The position numbers and the translations under genes were made by a program. From NCBI GenBank assembly GCA_949152475.1, contig OX424555.1, positions 14,278,868 to 14,342,867 on the forward strand: 64,000 bases of DNA, written 5' to 3'. Under the pieces are notes generated by a model. It searched no databases, had not been told where the DNA came from, and was given only the letters and a program-made list of their open reading frames with translations. The DNA is from Terebella lapidaria (lineage: Eukaryota; Annelida; Polychaeta; Terebellida; Terebellidae). Shown one piece after another: positions 25,539 to 36,401 of the stretch (position 1 is its first letter; each line of letters opens with the position of its first letter).

Positions 25539-25614
25539 GTCTGCCCGCCACTGTCACCGACCGCCCGGTCCTTGTCGAGGGACTTCACATGATCACAGAC
25601 AGTGGAGGGCAGAC
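25539..25614. repeat. Hairpin with 17-nt arms
   Basis: GTCTGCCCGCCACTGTC (25539-25555) and GACAGTGGAGGGCAGAC (25598-25614) are inverted with one mismatch and a 42-base loop. It may be a small foldback transposon remnant; no target duplication identified. Confidence 0.6.
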
Positions 25615-26981
25615 ATTTAAAGTCCAACTAAAGTCAGGATACTTATTTTTGACAGATGATAGAGTAAATCTCATTTATTTTTATAGTTTTCATAGCATGT
25701 TAATATCTCGGTTACTTAATATGAAGATTTTTTTTTTTTGCTATTTTTTTTTTTTACTTTTAACTATTATAATGAGTATTCATGGCGCCACAAGGGTAAA
25801 ACAAGTTAATCAAGCTAATATTTTTTAACCATGTATGAAAATATGTGATTTATTTGGCATGTACTTTGTCTGGCATGAGATATAATCAGTGTTTAATTAC
25901 CGAAATTGGTTGCCATGGTAACTATTCTCGAGATATGTACCATAGCAACCGTGGTTTATGGGTCTAACGCCATGAGTATTGAATTAAGTGTCACAAAACT
26001 GGCGAACAAAAGGATCACAGCACTTCCAAAAATAATATTTCTGATTGTTTCCATGAGGTTTTACATTTTAATCGTGTGAATAAACACAAATAGTGTGAGA
26101 GATTTGCGATATTTGTGGATTCACCGTAATACATACGCATACAGTAGCCCAACAAAAATATTGAGCTAAATTTCTGATGTTTTTATAGTTTAAGATATAA
26201 GTGATAAAATGTGTTGACAAATATTTTTTTACACCAAAATAGACGCATAGACTATCAATTTGATCCAAAAACACTGGGCAACATTAAAACCATTGAATGT
26301 CTGTGCTCGGATATAATCAATAGATATGCTGTTCTTTGTTTATTATATGGAGAATAATAAGCAATTAGATCCAATAATTAACCGTTATTAATCATATAAT
26401 CTTCCCCATTCCAACATCCGCTGGCCACAAACATAATTCTCTCCTTGTAGGTTACTTGTATTCACAATGTATATTTGGGTTGCTGAGTAGGCCTACTAAT
26501 TCTATAAGGTGCGGATACAGTTTTGGGTGGATATATTTACAGAACTCAAATTGTCGAATTCATGAATAGTTATCACCATGCGACCAAACATCCCCATAGA
26601 TATCTGGTTGTCGACGGAACCCAAAAATGTCCCGATCATTAAGGTTGCGAACTGGACTGTATATAATGAATGCACCAGAAGGATAAATTCATTTGCAACC
26701 TAACAACCAAACAGTAAACATCGAACACGAGTTAACAAACATGCACAGGAAACCAACAAGTAGTGGTAGTGGTATGGGTATGGAAAGAATTTGGTTCACA
26801 ACAGCCCAACAACCTACAACTTACCAAAAGATTCAACCCAGAGACCCTCCAACAAACACCGATTGTATTTGAGCCCAATCAAAATCTATTGCCAACACAA
26901 GAAGCATTTGTAGCTTCAGAACATCCGCAACGTAGAAAGTAGTTCTAAATATTGCGAGATTGCTGGTGAAATATCAAATAA

Positions 26982-27128
26982 TGTAGAAAATGGTTATGGA
27001 TTGACAAAGCTGTGAAACGAGCAGTACAAAAGAAACAACATTTGTTTGACGTGCTATTGGAGGAAGAATCTGACGAAAATATTTCATCTGAGGAAGACAC
27101 TGAGAGCGAGCAGGAAGACGCACTCTAA
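26982..27128 (+). other. Short acidic-tailed reading frame, unassigned
   Basis: A 48-codon open frame with no start Met ends at TAA 27126-27128. It has a basic first half (VKRAVQKKQ) and an acidic, Ser-rich tail (EEESDENISSEEDTESEQED). Such tails occur in real proteins, but the length is small and no acceptor, domain or partner exon is clear. It could be a remnant of the mobile-element material found nearby. Confidence 0.2.
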
Positions 27129-29195
27129 TGGAGTAACTGCCGGTTGAAGTCATATACTTCCGTTACGGTGCTCAACCTCAGTTTATAAATTGAAAGAATT
27201 TTCGAAACTTTTCTCATTTACAATCTATTAACTGACCGAGCAACATGTTTGTTTTGCAATGCTGGTATTGTACACATGCTTTTAGTGATAGAAACTTTAC
27301 TGTAAGAGACCTTCCCAACCTCACTGACGTAAGAGAGTCACACGAGGACTGAATGAATTTACTGATGCTAAGTCCTATCGTTCTCATCTTAGCTTTGACA
27401 CTACACTGTACTTAAAAGCTAAAATGAGCATGCTTCTGAGAAGACTGCTAAGTGTTCGACAAACAATGGAAGAAAAAATAGGAGAAACAGGAGTGCTTTA
27501 ACCATGGCTGAAAATAGGAGTGCTTTAAAGATAAACCCGGGTGTTCATGCTCCATCTGGCGGACGAAAACGTCATTATGACGTTTTACGCGGGAATATTG
27601 GCGTTGCCTGGTATACGATATAGGCATTTGCCATCGTAATTTTCCCATTGAATCAGGCTTATCTATTCGGATTTCACGGGTTCTTAGCACATGTTGGCAT
27701 TCCGAGTAACAAAGCATGGTGCCTACTTTAGTACACCATGTACACGGATTTAATCTAGGCCTATCAGCAAACAGCCTCTTAGTGAAATGTAACGTTAGGC
27801 CTACACATTTAGTCGTTGCAAGTTACTCGTGTAGTATGCGCGATATGTCGATATGAGTAGGCTATGATTGAGAGCAGAAAACAAGCGTGGTGGCATACTG
27901 ATATTTTGCATTAGACTAGTATAATTTTTCGTATATTCCATTACAATTGAGCTTCATATCCTTCCAAAAAACAAGGAATTACTGTACGACATTCGGGTAT
28001 CTACTGATACAAGGCACGGCGTGTCGATATAAATATGGCTGTGGCCAGACAAAATCGAACTGACATGCAGTTATGACATTTTCTAATTCTACAAGAAAAC
28101 TGCAATAAACTAGTTCACATTTTTAATATGTGACTTTCCGATACGGTATAGATTTATGGACAATACACAGCGCGGACACTTGAATTCCTTTAAAACACGT
28201 ATCGTATGTATCATTACAGAAACGACATGCTGGTACATATCTGTCCATGCACAGAAAACAAGCGCAGTGACATGCTCATTTTTCATCATCTATTAATTCT
28301 ACACAACATTTGCAGAAAAGTAATAAATATTCTTCGATTAATTAATTCCTATTTGAATTCTGATAACACATAAGCGACATAAAACCATACGGCTAGTTGA
28401 GTTTCGGCAAGACATACAGAGTACATGTATTTATCGTTGCAACTAACACTGAGCGCAGTATTTTAAAGCCAGTAATCCATACTTTTTCTTTGATGAAATA
28501 CAAACATTTGACAACACGTACTCTACACCAATATTACAAAGTTTTCATAACTATTAAATATTGATTTTGGTCTTACGGTGGTATTTGTCTCTGATAACTT
28601 TTTTTCTGAACGAAAACACTGCATTTTTTTTTTAGCCTACATACAGTAAATATGAGGCTACCTCAAAAATAAGCGTGGTGACATATCATTTTTTCGACAT
28701 ATTCTGGAAGACACGTTAACATAGTGTCCATGTGCAAAATATCAAAAAAATCTCAGTGTTTTATATCAAGCAAGAACAGACATAAATCATTATACCTGGT
28801 TGCATATCTGCGATGATTAACGTTGCAATAACAAGCCTACAAGAACCATGTCTAAAAGTTGAATAGAACTATTTCTTCGAAGGTCCTCAAACATGTATTA
28901 TTTTTGTCAATTGTGATGAAGAAATATATTCCGACTATACCAATTGATATGACAGATAATTTAGGATCCCTATGACTGGTGTACGGTACATTATATGTGC
29001 GATGTGTTCATATATTCGAGAGTGCTCAGCTGCATAAATCACGTCTTTTTTCAACCTTCGGGACTCATTGGCACACCTTAGTTCTAGATCAACATCTCAG
29101 TTATTTCACTGGTGACATATCATTTTTTGCACGTCTATCATTAATGAACTACGGAAGCGTATTATGGCCACATGAGTTTTTTTTCAATTCAATTT

Positions 29196-29612
29196 GTCGA
29201 CTTATTATCTCGATTTTTTAATATCTCGATAAATCGACTTATTATCTCGATAAATCGACTTATTATCTCGATAAATCGAGTTATCTATCTCGATAAATCG
29301 AGTTAATTATCTCGATAAATCGACTTATTATCTCGATAAATCGAGATGTTATCTCGATAAATCGAGTTATCTATCTCGATAAATCGAGTTAATTATCTCG
29401 ATAAATCGACATAATTATCTCGATAAATCGACTTATTATCTCGATAAATCGAGATATTATCTCGATAAATCGAGTTAGTTATCTCGATAATTAAGTCGAT
29501 TTATCGAGATATTATCGAGATAATAAGTCGAGATAAATCGACTTATTATCTCGATAAATCGAGTTAGTTATCTCGATAAATCGAGTTAATTATCTCGATA
29601 AATCGACTTATG
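29196..29612. repeat. Palindromic satellite, unit TATCTCGATAAATCGA(C/G)TTA
   Basis: About 20 head-to-tail units of 18-20 bp. Each contains the near-palindrome CTCGATAAATCGAG, so the array can fold into many small hairpins. Units alternate between endings GACTTAT, GAGTTA(G)TTAT and GAGATATTAT. Near 29488-29545 a few units are inverted, giving larger palindromes. No gene inside. Confidence 0.9.
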
Positions 29613-29848
29613 TCCTGGGCATTTAAAGTTCAAATAAAATGGAAATATGTTTCGAGTCACATTATTCATATTTGAACACTATGTTGAATAGGGTTATATG
29701 ATGGACAGTTACAACATTAAATATCGAATAATACAGATCAAACTACCGAATTAAATACTATATTGAAGTTCCTACATCACTATCTCTTAGAAAGATGCAA
29801 CATGTTCATGAATGAAAATGGTATAATTGTTTTGTTTTTTTAGAAAGT

Positions 29849-31445
29849 GTGCACTGTGTAGCTGCATCGAGAACATTGGATGATTATGCTAGAATAGTGA
29901 ACGAAATGTTTAGCGACAGCATATTCACCCATTCCCGATGGTATATTTTGGAATTATACACGCAAGAGGTATGTGGAAGATTGGATCCAGCCACATTATA
30001 CAACATACAACAGCAGTACCATAACGACTTCAATAACGAAATCATTCCGAGTGGTGGAGAAGGCTTATAAATAGACTTTCGTTGCGGTAAAACGTCATTT
30101 CACCCATGGACATCGGAGATTGAACATGTCTCTGAAAACAATGGAAAAGGCAGGCAACTTTCTGAAACCCTTACTAAATACATCAAAACAACAAGTTCGA
30201 GCACTGTTTTACACTGTTTTCCAGCAGCATTGTGTGAAATACTATTCAATTTGACTAAACTTCCAGTGGGAGGAAAGATATTGGAAGAACTTGGGAAAAG
30301 GAAATATCTCATCTCAGCAAACTAATCAACAACCAAACCAGAGCTAGTGTTAAACTAGAACTACATGTAATTCAAAGGCATTACAGACAGATATATCACA
30401 CGTTGGATCTGTATTGTCTCTGTTACAATAACGAAGGCTACAACAAAGTGCGTGCATACACCTTGTGACAAATACAAGAGACTTATCAAAGTTATCAAAA
30501 GAAAACACAACAAAGAAAGAGAACCTAAGGGGAAAAGAAGTCAACAAAGAAAGGGAGACAAAGAGGAGGAGGAGGAGGAGCCCCACCGCCTCCGGGTCTC
30601 CCAGACGAAAGCAAACCCCATCACCAACTGAAACATGATTGGAAGTCACTATGGCAGACACTTACTTGAAGACTGATCAAATCATCCTGCAGCCTATGGA
30701 GGAGTTGACAAGCTGTATAGATTTGTAAAGGCAGATGAACCAGACATCTCCAAAGCTACCTTAAAAAATGGCTCGCTCAACAAAATGATTAATAGGCCTA
30801 CAACAAAGGTTTCAAGTGCATGTAGGTTGTTATTAATATTCTGTCGAGGTCTGCGTGGTAGGCTCAAGAAAAACTATGAATAAGCACGCAGTGTACAATT
30901 TCGATCATTCTTTTGCCGAAGAAGTGTCAACATGACTTAAATTTGAAATCGCAGAAGAAGGTTTCGAACCTAGTCTGAATTTGTTCGAGTCTCCTCCCAT
31001 GAATACGGCAATATACAAGAGAGAATGGGTGTCGTATCAACCCATTAGCTAAATCACCAAAGGTTCTCCCATACAGTTCTCTGTTGGGGGAACTTCATCT
31101 GACTACAAAGATCTCAGAAAACAGGTGTTGTATGTCAAAGTGAGAATACTTAATGCGAATGGGAAACCGGCCACAGTAGAAGAAGACGATGTTGGTTTGG
31201 CGAATTTGACAATGCAGTCCATATTGAAATAAGTAGATGTGAGCATACAGCAATACAATATAACTTCATCCGTGGGAATGAACTACAATTATAAAGCAAT
31301 TTTAGACGTTCTACTGAAATACGATGAGGTCACAATTTTTTTTGCAACCTGGCCGAAATTATGTATTTGTCAAATAGACGGAGACCAAGGGCGGATACAG
31401 GATTTGGAAAAAGAGAGGGCGCAGTTGGCTAGACTGACAAAATAA
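29849..31445 (+). pseudogene. Broken Polinton/Maverick (adintovirus-like) remnant
   Basis: A chain of + strand coding fragments resembles proteins of large self-synthesising DNA transposons and their viral relatives. 29849-30070 is an intact 73-codon frame of unknown role ending TAA. 30126-30480 holds broken frames. About 30690-30790 resembles the N-terminal part of a retroviral-type integrase. About 30940-31330 resembles the Polinton-associated family annotated in databases as 'F54H12.2-like', and includes stops and a frame break near 31230. No DNA polymerase B, ATPase or complete capsid gene is present, and no long terminal inverted repeats are seen. Assignment rests on recall of family patterns, not a search. 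Confidence 0.5.
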
Positions 31446-33110
31446 GCAGGCTTGGGGTCTGGGACCCGCCTAGGGCGCCAGAAGCCAACGACCCCCAGAT
31501 GCTCTGTGGTGAATTCTGAGGCACTCGTAGCTTGAAAATGTGTTGTTATCAAAGAGGCACTTTTCATTTAAAACCATATACTTTCAACTCAACAATACGT
31601 AGAATCAGAAATACATAAGGTCTTATGTATTTCTGGTAGAATGTTCATTAAAATGAAAAAAAAAAATGTTATACCGGTAGTATACCATAATGTTATATTG
31701 GTAGTTTTACTACATAATAATCGGCCTCCCAAAGTGTGATGATTTTTTTCCCATACAATATGCACTGCATCATAGGAGCGGATTCAGGGAGAGGGGCGGG
31801 GGGACTGGGGCCCGCCTAGGACCCCGAAAGCCAACTACATCTAGATGCTGATGGTGAATTCTGAGGCTCTCGGAGCTTGAAAATGTGTTGTTATCAAACA
31901 TACACTTTTCATATGAAACCATATACTTTCAAGTCAACAATATGTATATTTTAGTATGTTCATTAATTTAAAAATGAAAACTAACTAACACACCGGTAAT
32001 TTTTTTTGCATAATAACCACCTCCCAGTGTGATGATTTTTTTTGCCATATAATATACAGTGCAAGTCAGGGGCAGATTCAGGAAGAGAAGGGGTAGGGTC
32101 TGGGGCCCGCCTAGAGCCGCTGAAGCCAACGACCTCTAGATGCTCTGTGGTTAATTCTGAGGCTCTCGGAGCTAGAAAATGTGTTTGTCAAACAGACACT
32201 TTTCATATAAAGCCATATACTTTCAACTCAACAATATGTAGGATGTTCCATCAAATGAAAAATAACTAACGGACTGGTTGTTCTACTGCATAATAACCGA
32301 AGCCTTCGAAAGTGTGACGATTTTATTTTTCCATATAATATACACTAATCAGGGGGCAGATTCAGATAGAAGGGCAGTCGGCCTGGAGGTCCGCCTAGGG
32401 CCCCAAAGTGCTCTGTGGTGAATTCTGACGCTCTGCGAGCTTGAAATTCGTTGTTATCAAGCAAATATTTTTCATATAAAACCATACACTTTCAACTCAA
32501 CAATAGAGTGAAATGTTCATTGAAATGAAATATAACTAACATATTAAAGTTGGAATCAATTTTAAAATCAGCCAAATTTAGCGTTCTTGTTTGTCACGCA
32601 AACTTGAAACTACATCTCGAGAGAGTCAGGAATATATAGAAAAAATGCACAGTTCGACAACAGATAGTCAGAAAATTGCCGTTAATCGAGCATGAAAACA
32701 GTGGATAGATAATGATCGGCCTGCCTACATTGCTGGTTGCCACAGTATCTACACAAATACCAATGACGTCACGAGACTGTGTGTAGAAATCGCTCGCAAG
32801 GCGGCCCGCTTTGAGGAAAAAAATTATTTGAATCTTGATTTGGTAACTCAATTTAGGCACGTAATACACATTTTCAGACCCAAATTTGTACGATATCTCA
32901 TTCTATAGACAAAATAAAGCTACCGCAGAATGAATAAATTTTGTCAATTCTAAAAGTGATTATAGCTTTAACATATTAAAAGTGTAATAACCGTCCCTTA
33001 AAAAGTGTGATGATTTTCTTTTGCTAGAATATGTCAGATGCGGATTCAGGGGGAGTGGCGGGGGTCTGGGGCCCCAGAATCGAAAGCCTTTTTATGTTCT
33101 GATGTAGCTT
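31385..33110. repeat. Tandem ~290-bp repeat, four to five diverged units
   Basis: The landmark GCGGATTCAGG (or a close variant) starts at about 31391, 31778, 32072, 32356 and 33040. Each unit continues through CTGGGGCCCGCCTAGG, GTGGTGAATTCTGAGG, CATATAAAACCATATACTTTCAACTCAACAA (variant) and GTGTGATGATTTT. The last gap (32356 to 33040) holds non-repeat sequence. The opening motif is like the GGCGGATYYAGG ends of the hAT-like elements elsewhere in the window. Confidence 0.75.
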
Positions 33111-33138
33111 CTTGTTCACTCTTGGGTATACGTTCTAC

Positions 33139-33221
33139 TTATATACCCAAGATATACCCACTTATATATACTTAGAAAAATTATATACCCAAGATATACC
33201 CACTTATATAAACTTAGAAAA
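33139..33221. repeat. 42-bp tandem duplication
   Basis: TTATATACCCAAGATATACC begins at 33139 and again at 33181; the two copies differ at one or two positions. No function seen. Confidence 0.85.
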
Positions 33222-33229
33222 ATGCATAA

Positions 33230-34736
33230 AATACTGGCATAACGGTAATTTTACTGGGAAATACTTGCCTCTGTACAATACAAGCGTCATGGTAGGGCAT
33301 CATATCCCCATACCCACCTCCATCCAACCCCCAACTCTCACGGGCCCTTGCACGGGCATCAGGAGTCAGAGTGGACTGGTTTGTTTACTCTGGATACCTG
33401 TTGGAAGTATTGTCAGCCAGCACTGGATCAACTGCTTCATGTGCTTGGACCATCAGCAAGTACTTGACTCCATGCTCGTTTCTTTCCCTTTTTTATGAGG
33501 CAGAAATACCACCCCTCTCCTTTCACCTGTTCCCAACTGACATCAACAAACAGGCCGCTGAAGGGATGTATGTGACCCCTGGGCCAATGTACTAATTAAG
33601 TACTAAACATGCTCGTACATGTAGGGAGCTTCTGGATACTAAGTATTATGCTGTGTAGAATACCAGGCTTCATACAATGCATGTAGACTGTGCCTTGGAA
33701 TTGACATCCAGTAATCAGAGGTGGCTTCACTCCACAATCATTGGAGTGTACCATGATTATATTTAATGCATATTATCACAAACCCATCTCTTATCGGTTT
33801 CCGATATTATTGAATGTCAGTTAACAGTAATTTCAGAAGTTTATGGAACTTAGCAAGGACCAAATTTGTATTCTGTTGAGTGTATGGCTCAAATACTAAT
33901 AATCTCGTCACTTTGCTAAGTTATTATGAAATTCCCGGTTTTGACGGAACTTAGCAATGGTCCTAGTACTATTGAAAGACATGGTACCCAAAGCATGTGC
34001 CGGGCCGGGATTCGGAACATAATATATTGTTGAAAACTAATCATGCTAATAACGCTGTTGAAAATTAGTGTATGACTCTACCTAATACAAATAGTATTAC
34101 AGTAAAATAGTATTCAGAAACATTTAGTATCTACATGTATATTGTACTCCAGAGATTCTGTTGTTAGGGTGATATTTAAGAATCGATCAGTTACTTGTAA
34201 GTTCAAATTCTTTCAAATTATTATGTATAGCACGTCCATTGCAGTCCCAACAAAACTGACATTATTCAGTAATCATGAATAGTGTTTTCATACAATAACA
34301 TGGCTTCTGATACGATATGCTTGAGCACCGAGATATTCCTACAACTCAGGCGGTCAACTGGACCATTCTTGTTTTTACAGGCTACATATTGAAATGTGAG
34401 GTTAAACATCCCCACTCAAAAATTTGGTCATTAACCATCCCAGAAAAATTTGTGTTGTGTTGTGTTATTCATGTGTTACCACAAGAGCACAATCTTTACC
34501 TGTATCAGCCCAATACATCCGATATTTTCCATGTGGCATACATGTACACCACAGTGTATGTATACTGTGTGTAGGCGAGGTCCCTTACTTGGGGCCAGCA
34601 GTGTATGAGGTGTGCTGATTACAAACATGCCCTCCAGAGGCCGTCGGATCCCACCTTTTTATGGATCCTGAGGGATTAGAGCCGGACCCCTCAAAATTCG
34701 AGATTTAATGGCTTTATGGGGGTTAGATCGGAGACT
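33230..34736. other. Intergenic, nothing recognised
   Basis: No gene, RNA or clear repeat seen. Small reading frames (for example 33112-33498 and 34317-34574) show no domain, codon bias or splice context. Confidence 0.5.
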
Positions 34737-35730
34737 GTAGAACCCCACAATATATTTTCAACAAAAAAATCTGTGACTCAGAAATATGTTAAGGTGCATT
34801 ACAGCGTTACATAAGCCTAACATTCGTTGGTCAATAATTATGCAATTAAGTGTCATTAATCATGAGTTCTTCAAGTTATATGACATATGATATGTAAAGT
34901 AACAATGAAATATACTCAATCAGAGCCAGAGAGAGCTCAGAGTCAACCACAGAACATGAAAAAAGCTCTGGCTTCTGGGGCCCTTGGGCGGGCCCCAGAC
35001 CCCACGCCGTGTAAGCTACCACCTATCCACCTCACTTCGCTCGACTCCTCTAACCAGCTTGCCACCACCCCCCCCCCCTCACCCCGGACACCTCCAATAA
35101 TAAATCTAGTCCGACACACTCTGGATGTAATTCTGCATGTTGGCATAACTTGGAAAATAATTATATCTTATCTTTATTATTAAACGATTGACCATCACCA
35201 TGTCTGGTGCATAAGAACTTAAGAACAGCCTTAGAATGGTAGGACTATTAGACCTTCCTTTCTTTGAAAATCTATCCTTCATTTACAACAGAACTAAGCA
35301 GACTTAGACAGACTTAAGCAGACAAAGTAAAATTCTATTTATTGATTTCACAAGGTACAGTTGTAAAATACACCTTAGAAACCATCTCAGAGACACTAAA
35401 TTAAAAAAATATCTCGGGGCCGTACAGCGCCCCCGAACCCCCAGACCGCATAAGGCTTCACTCGCTAGTCAGTGATGTATCCTCCATTCACAACACAAAC
35501 AGACTCCTAAAGTGAAAATCTACTTAGTGATTTCACAACGTACAGTTGTAAATACACCTTAGAAACCATCTCAGAGACACTAAATTCCAAAAAATTATCG
35601 GCGGGCTTACGGCGCCCCTCAAACCCCCAGACCGCATAAGGCTTCGCTCGCTATGCTCGCTCACACTATTTCAAGATTACGTACATTTAAGAAGAGCACC
35701 CCCCTATTCAAAAATCCTGGATCCGCCCCT
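34737..35730. mobile_element. hAT-like non-autonomous element copy (right end clear)
   Basis: This ~1-kb segment is collinear with 54317-55256, beginning at CCCCACAATAT and ending with AAATCCTGGATCCGCCCCT (35712-35730). It lacks a clear matching left end, so it may be truncated. Contains no transposase. The ending is shared with the better-defined copy at 54088-55255. Confidence 0.65.
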
Positions 35731-36360
35731 GCTCTGCGATGCATTCTGAAGCTCTCAGAGATTAAAAATGTGGAGAAGGCGCAAAATCGACGGATTCGGA
35801 CGATGCGAGCATGTGCAATGAAAAAAGAGCAAACATAAAAATGTTATTGGTTTCACAATCATATTACTGTGCCACCTGTACATGTACACGAAATACATTA
35901 TACAGAATTGGTATACCATATTCGTATGCACATTTACATGTCACACAAAAATATATTCCTAAAGAAAGGCAGGAACAAAAGTTTACCAAGCACACACACA
36001 CATACAAAATTCAACCTAGGTCATGGCATCACCGATTTTTGTTCTGGAATTATAGGGGGGGGGGGGGGGCGCCCCCCTCAAATCCGCCCATGGAGATATA
36101 AATAAAAACAAGTAAATAACAATTAGTATAAAGTCAAGTTCAACACAATACATCGATTGTTTTTGCCAATAACTTTGTTTTGGTTCGTCGGATCGATTTG
36201 AAATTTGTATATGTTTTCATTTGGCATAAAACCATATTTTGTCACCAAATTAGAGAGTTCGATTAAGTTAAATCATTCGATTTTTTTTATTTGATTATAG
36301 CAAACACATCTCATCTCATTCTGGATGTAAAAAACTGCAACGGATATTAATTTTTCCACG

Positions 36361-36401
36361 GCCTTCATTCCCTCACAGGGAAACAACACGCGCGAAGATG
36401 G
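36361..36401 (+). promoter_or_regulatory. Probable 5'-UTR splice acceptor and start-codon context of the decarboxylase gene
   Basis: Pyrimidine-rich sequence ends in CTCACAG at 36378, a good acceptor, 19 bases before the ATG at 36398. The first coding exon is therefore probably preceded by an upstream non-coding exon that I cannot locate. The start context GCGAAGATGG has A at -3 and G at +4, favourable for initiation. Confidence 0.5.

Larger units (their letters stand above)
20716..29190. other. Long intergenic region with no recognised gene
   Basis: About 8.5 kb of AT-rich sequence. It holds the inverted-repeat arm at 20827-20915, a CpG-rich patch at 22110-22340, a fragment of the foldback family near 23240-23335 (TTTCAGACTTTTATTAC), a G-run at 24695-24712, a hairpin at 25539-25614 and a short acidic reading frame at 26982-27128. 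I found no domain, tRNA or rRNA. The proline-rich minus frame at 21748-22188 is not convincing. Confidence 0.6.

Noticed and set aside
29196-29612. CRISPR-like array
   Set aside because: No unique spacers between repeats, units are directly adjacent, and the context is animal DNA.
33112-33498. 128-codon frame
   Set aside because: Its start is the 42-bp duplication and the rest has no recognisable features.
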